A stretch of DNA of 5,477 nucleotides from an uncultured Selenomonadales bacterium. GTDB taxonomy: Bacteria; Bacillota; Negativicutes; Selenomonadales; Selenomonadaceae. The translations under genes and the position numbers were made by a program. Position 1 is the first letter of the stretch, and each line of letters starts with the position of its first letter. Below are positions 3,839 through 5,477 of the stretch, piece by piece. The stretch spans positions 1 through 5,477 of the forward strand of contig CAMNPA010000107.1 of NCBI GenBank assembly GCA_946547205.1. Direction: 5' to 3'. The notes beneath the pieces were generated by a model, which saw only the letters and a program-made list of their open reading frames with translations, ran no database searches and was not told the origin of the DNA.

Positions 3839-5477
3839 TTGAAGAATCATACAAAGTACAGCAAAGGCTACTTCATGCCGCCCGAAATAATTTTGGATTG
3901 GGCGCGCAAAGAATATCCGACGAAAGCTCCTGTGTGGTGCAGTGTCGACCTTCGCGACGGCAACCAGTCGCTGATAATCCCGATGAGTCTCGACGAGAAG
4001 ATTGAGTTTTATAAAACGCTCGTCAAAGTCGGTTTCAAAGAAATTGAAGTTGGTTTTCCTGCCGCAAGCGATACCGAATACGCGTTGCTCCGTCGACTGA
4101 TTGAAGACAATCTTATTCCCGACGACGTGACCGTTCAAGTTTTGACGCAGGCTCGCGAACACATCATAAAGAAAACTTTTGAAGCTCTCGAAGGCGCGAA
4201 AAATGCAATCGTTCACGTTTACAACTCAACAAGCGTTGCGCAACGTGAGCAAGTCTTCCGCATGTCAAAGGACGAGATTAAAAAAATTGCCACCGACGGC
4301 GCGAAGTTGTTGCTTGAATTGACGGAAAAGGCGGGCGCGAATTATCGCTTTGAATATTCGCCGGAAAGTTTCACCGGCACCGAGCCCGAATACGCCCTTG
4401 AAGTTTGCAACGCCGTTTTGGACGTTTGGGAACCCGTCATTGACCGCCGTCCGATTATAAATATTCCCGTCACCGTCGAAATGAGTTTGCCGCATGTTTA
4501 TGCCGCGCAGGTTGCTTACATCAACAAATATCTCAAGTTCCGCGACAAAGTTGTTTTGAGCTTGCATCCGCACAACGACAGAGGCTGCGGCGTCGCTGAT
4601 TGTGAACTTGGACTTTTGGCGGGCGCGGACAGAATCGAAGGAACTCTTTTCGGCAACGGCGAACGCACCGGCAACGTTGACATCGTCACGTTGGCAATGA
4701 ACATGTTTGCACTCGGCGTTGATCCCGAATTGGACTTCAGCAACATGCCCGAACTCGTCGAAATGTATGAGCGCGTCACTCGAATGCACGTTCACGACCG
4801 TCAACCTTACGCGGGAGCTTTGGTCTTTACGGCGTTCAGCGGCTCTCATCAAGACGCAATCGCCAAGGGAATGCATTGGCGCGACGAAAAAAATCCCGAC
4901 CGTTGGACTGTTCCTTATCTGCCAATCGATCCGCACGACGTCGGCAGAACTTACGACAGCGACGTTATCAGAATCAACAGTCAGAGCGGCAAAGGCGGCG
5001 TCGGTTTCATCATGGAGCAAAATTACGGAATCGAAATGCCAAAGAAAATGCGCGAGGACTTCGGCTATTGCGTCAAGGCTGTTTCCGATAAAAAGCACAA
5101 GGAACTTTTGCCCGACGAGATTTATCAAATTTTCTGCGACCAATATGTCAACGTCGACAAGCCGTATAAATTGATTGAGTTTCATCTTCGCAAGGAGCCC
5201 GGCGGTGCACGTGTCGGCAGTGTCGATTTGGAAATCAACGGCGAACGCGTAACTTACTCTGCACGCGGCAACGGTCGTCTCGACGCTGTATCGAACGCTC
5301 TGCAAAAAAATTTGGGCATCAGCTACACGAATTTAACTTACAACGAACACGCTCTCGAAATCGGTCAATCTGCGCGGGCAATCGCTTACATTTCAATCAC
5401 GGGCGCGGACGGCAAAGTTTTTTGGGGCGCGGGCATGGACACCGACATTATCACCGCCTCGATTCAAGCTTTAATCA
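3839..5477 (+). CDS. leuA: 2-isopropylmalate synthase, long form (3' end outside window)
   Basis: The cytoplasmic enzyme joins acetyl-CoA and 2-oxoisovalerate to give 2-isopropylmalate, the first committed step of leucine synthesis. The frame is open for 546 codons to the window edge. The catalytic TIM barrel shows WCSVDLRDGNQ (33-43, with R39 and metal ligand D40), HPHND (243-247, metal-binding H243 and H245) and GNGERTGN (272-279). From about residue 442 the sequence matches the C-terminal regulatory domain that senses leucine, including the late GAGMDTDI stretch, so feedback inhibition is likely. The N-terminal KAPVWCSVDLRDGNQ form is typical of the longer LeuA group found in actinobacteria and some Bacillota, not the shorter E. 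coli type. Members of the long group run from about 550 residues upward, so little is probably missing. The TTG start is chosen for its ribosome site, and a GTG at 3830 or ATG at 3875 is possible. No key residue is lost. Confidence 0.93.
   Translation, partial: MKNHTKYSKGYFMPPEIILDWARKEYPTKAPVWCSVDLRDGNQSLIIPMSLDEKIEFYKTLVKVGFKEIEVGFPAASDTEYALLRRLIEDNLIPDDVTVQVLTQAREHIIKKTFEALEGAKNAIVHVYNSTSVAQREQVFRMSKDEIKKIATDGAKLLLELTEKAGANYRFEYSPESFTGTEPEYALEVCNAVLDVWEPVIDRRPIINIPVTVEMSLPHVYAAQVAYINKYLKFRDKVVLSLHPHNDRGCGVADCELGLLAGADRIEGTLFGNGERTGNVDIVTLAMNMFALGVDPELDFSNMPELVEMYERVTRMHVHDRQPYAGALVFTAFSGSHQDAIAKGMHWRDEKNPDRWTVPYLPIDPHDVGRTYDSDVIRINSQSGKGGVGFIMEQNYGIEMPKKMREDFGYCVKAVSDKKHKELLPDEIYQIFCDQYVNVDKPYKLIEFHLRKEPGGARVGSVDLEINGERVTYSARGNGRLDAVSNALQKNLGISYTNLTYNEHALEIGQSARAIAYISITGADGKVFWGAGMDTDIITASIQALI

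Noticed and set aside
3776..4216. 146-codon open frame on the minus strand opposite the leuA start
   Set aside because: It overlaps the leuA promoter and its N-terminal coding region, has no recognisable domain, and is explained as a shadow frame.
4265..5305. 346-codon open frame on the minus strand opposite leuA
   Set aside because: It is a codon-bias shadow of leuA. The + strand frame carries all LeuA catalytic motifs, and the minus-strand translation shows no recognisable domain and no ribosome site.

Overview
The window looks like part of a chromosome from an anaerobic, low-to-mid GC bacterium, most likely a Bacillota-type gut or rumen organism such as the Negativicutes. This rests on the sensor kinase signature (SNMSHDIRTPMNAI, ...YERDRTVSNIEGTGLGM), the consensus-like TATAAT promoters and the purine-rich ribosome binding sites. 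The lineage is an inference from sequence style only. No tRNA, rRNA, CRISPR array or insertion sequence was found.

Left region (1-3390, + strand). A promoter (28-55) drives two genes that overlap by one base (TAATG). The first encodes a 969-residue fusion. It consists of a 12-segment APC-type amino acid permease, two further membrane segments flanking a short outside loop, a histidine kinase core and a C-terminal receiver domain. The second encodes a small rhodanese lipoprotein. The fusion reads as a transporter-shaped receptor wired to a phosphorelay, comparable in concept to CbrA, which uses an SLC5 transporter module. The lipoprotein may act with it outside the membrane.

Middle region (3391-3838). 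This stretch of about 450 bases has no long gene but is not empty. On the minus strand there is a near-consensus promoter (TTGAAA-17-TATAAT), a predicted start at about G3687, a 27-codon hydrophobic ORF with a strong Shine-Dalgarno (3626-3543), and a clean hairpin plus U8 terminator (3462-3433). The first 8 bases of the predicted transcript pair perfectly with the 8 bases just before the terminator. A further 13-bp helix with a small bulge lies inside that. A local hairpin that hides the Shine-Dalgarno shares a strand with this long-range helix, so the two folds exclude each other. The layout resembles type I toxin mRNAs (hok, AapA), or a structured RNA with a coding function. It is the most unusual item in the window. 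A possible + strand promoter and a + strand terminator could mark antisense transcription.

Right region (3770-5477, + strand). A promoter (3770-3798) and a ribosome binding site with a TTG start open a long-form 2-isopropylmalate synthase (leuA), the first committed step of leucine synthesis. The gene runs off the end of the window, probably only a short way before its stop. It appears to be a separate transcription unit from the sensor operon.
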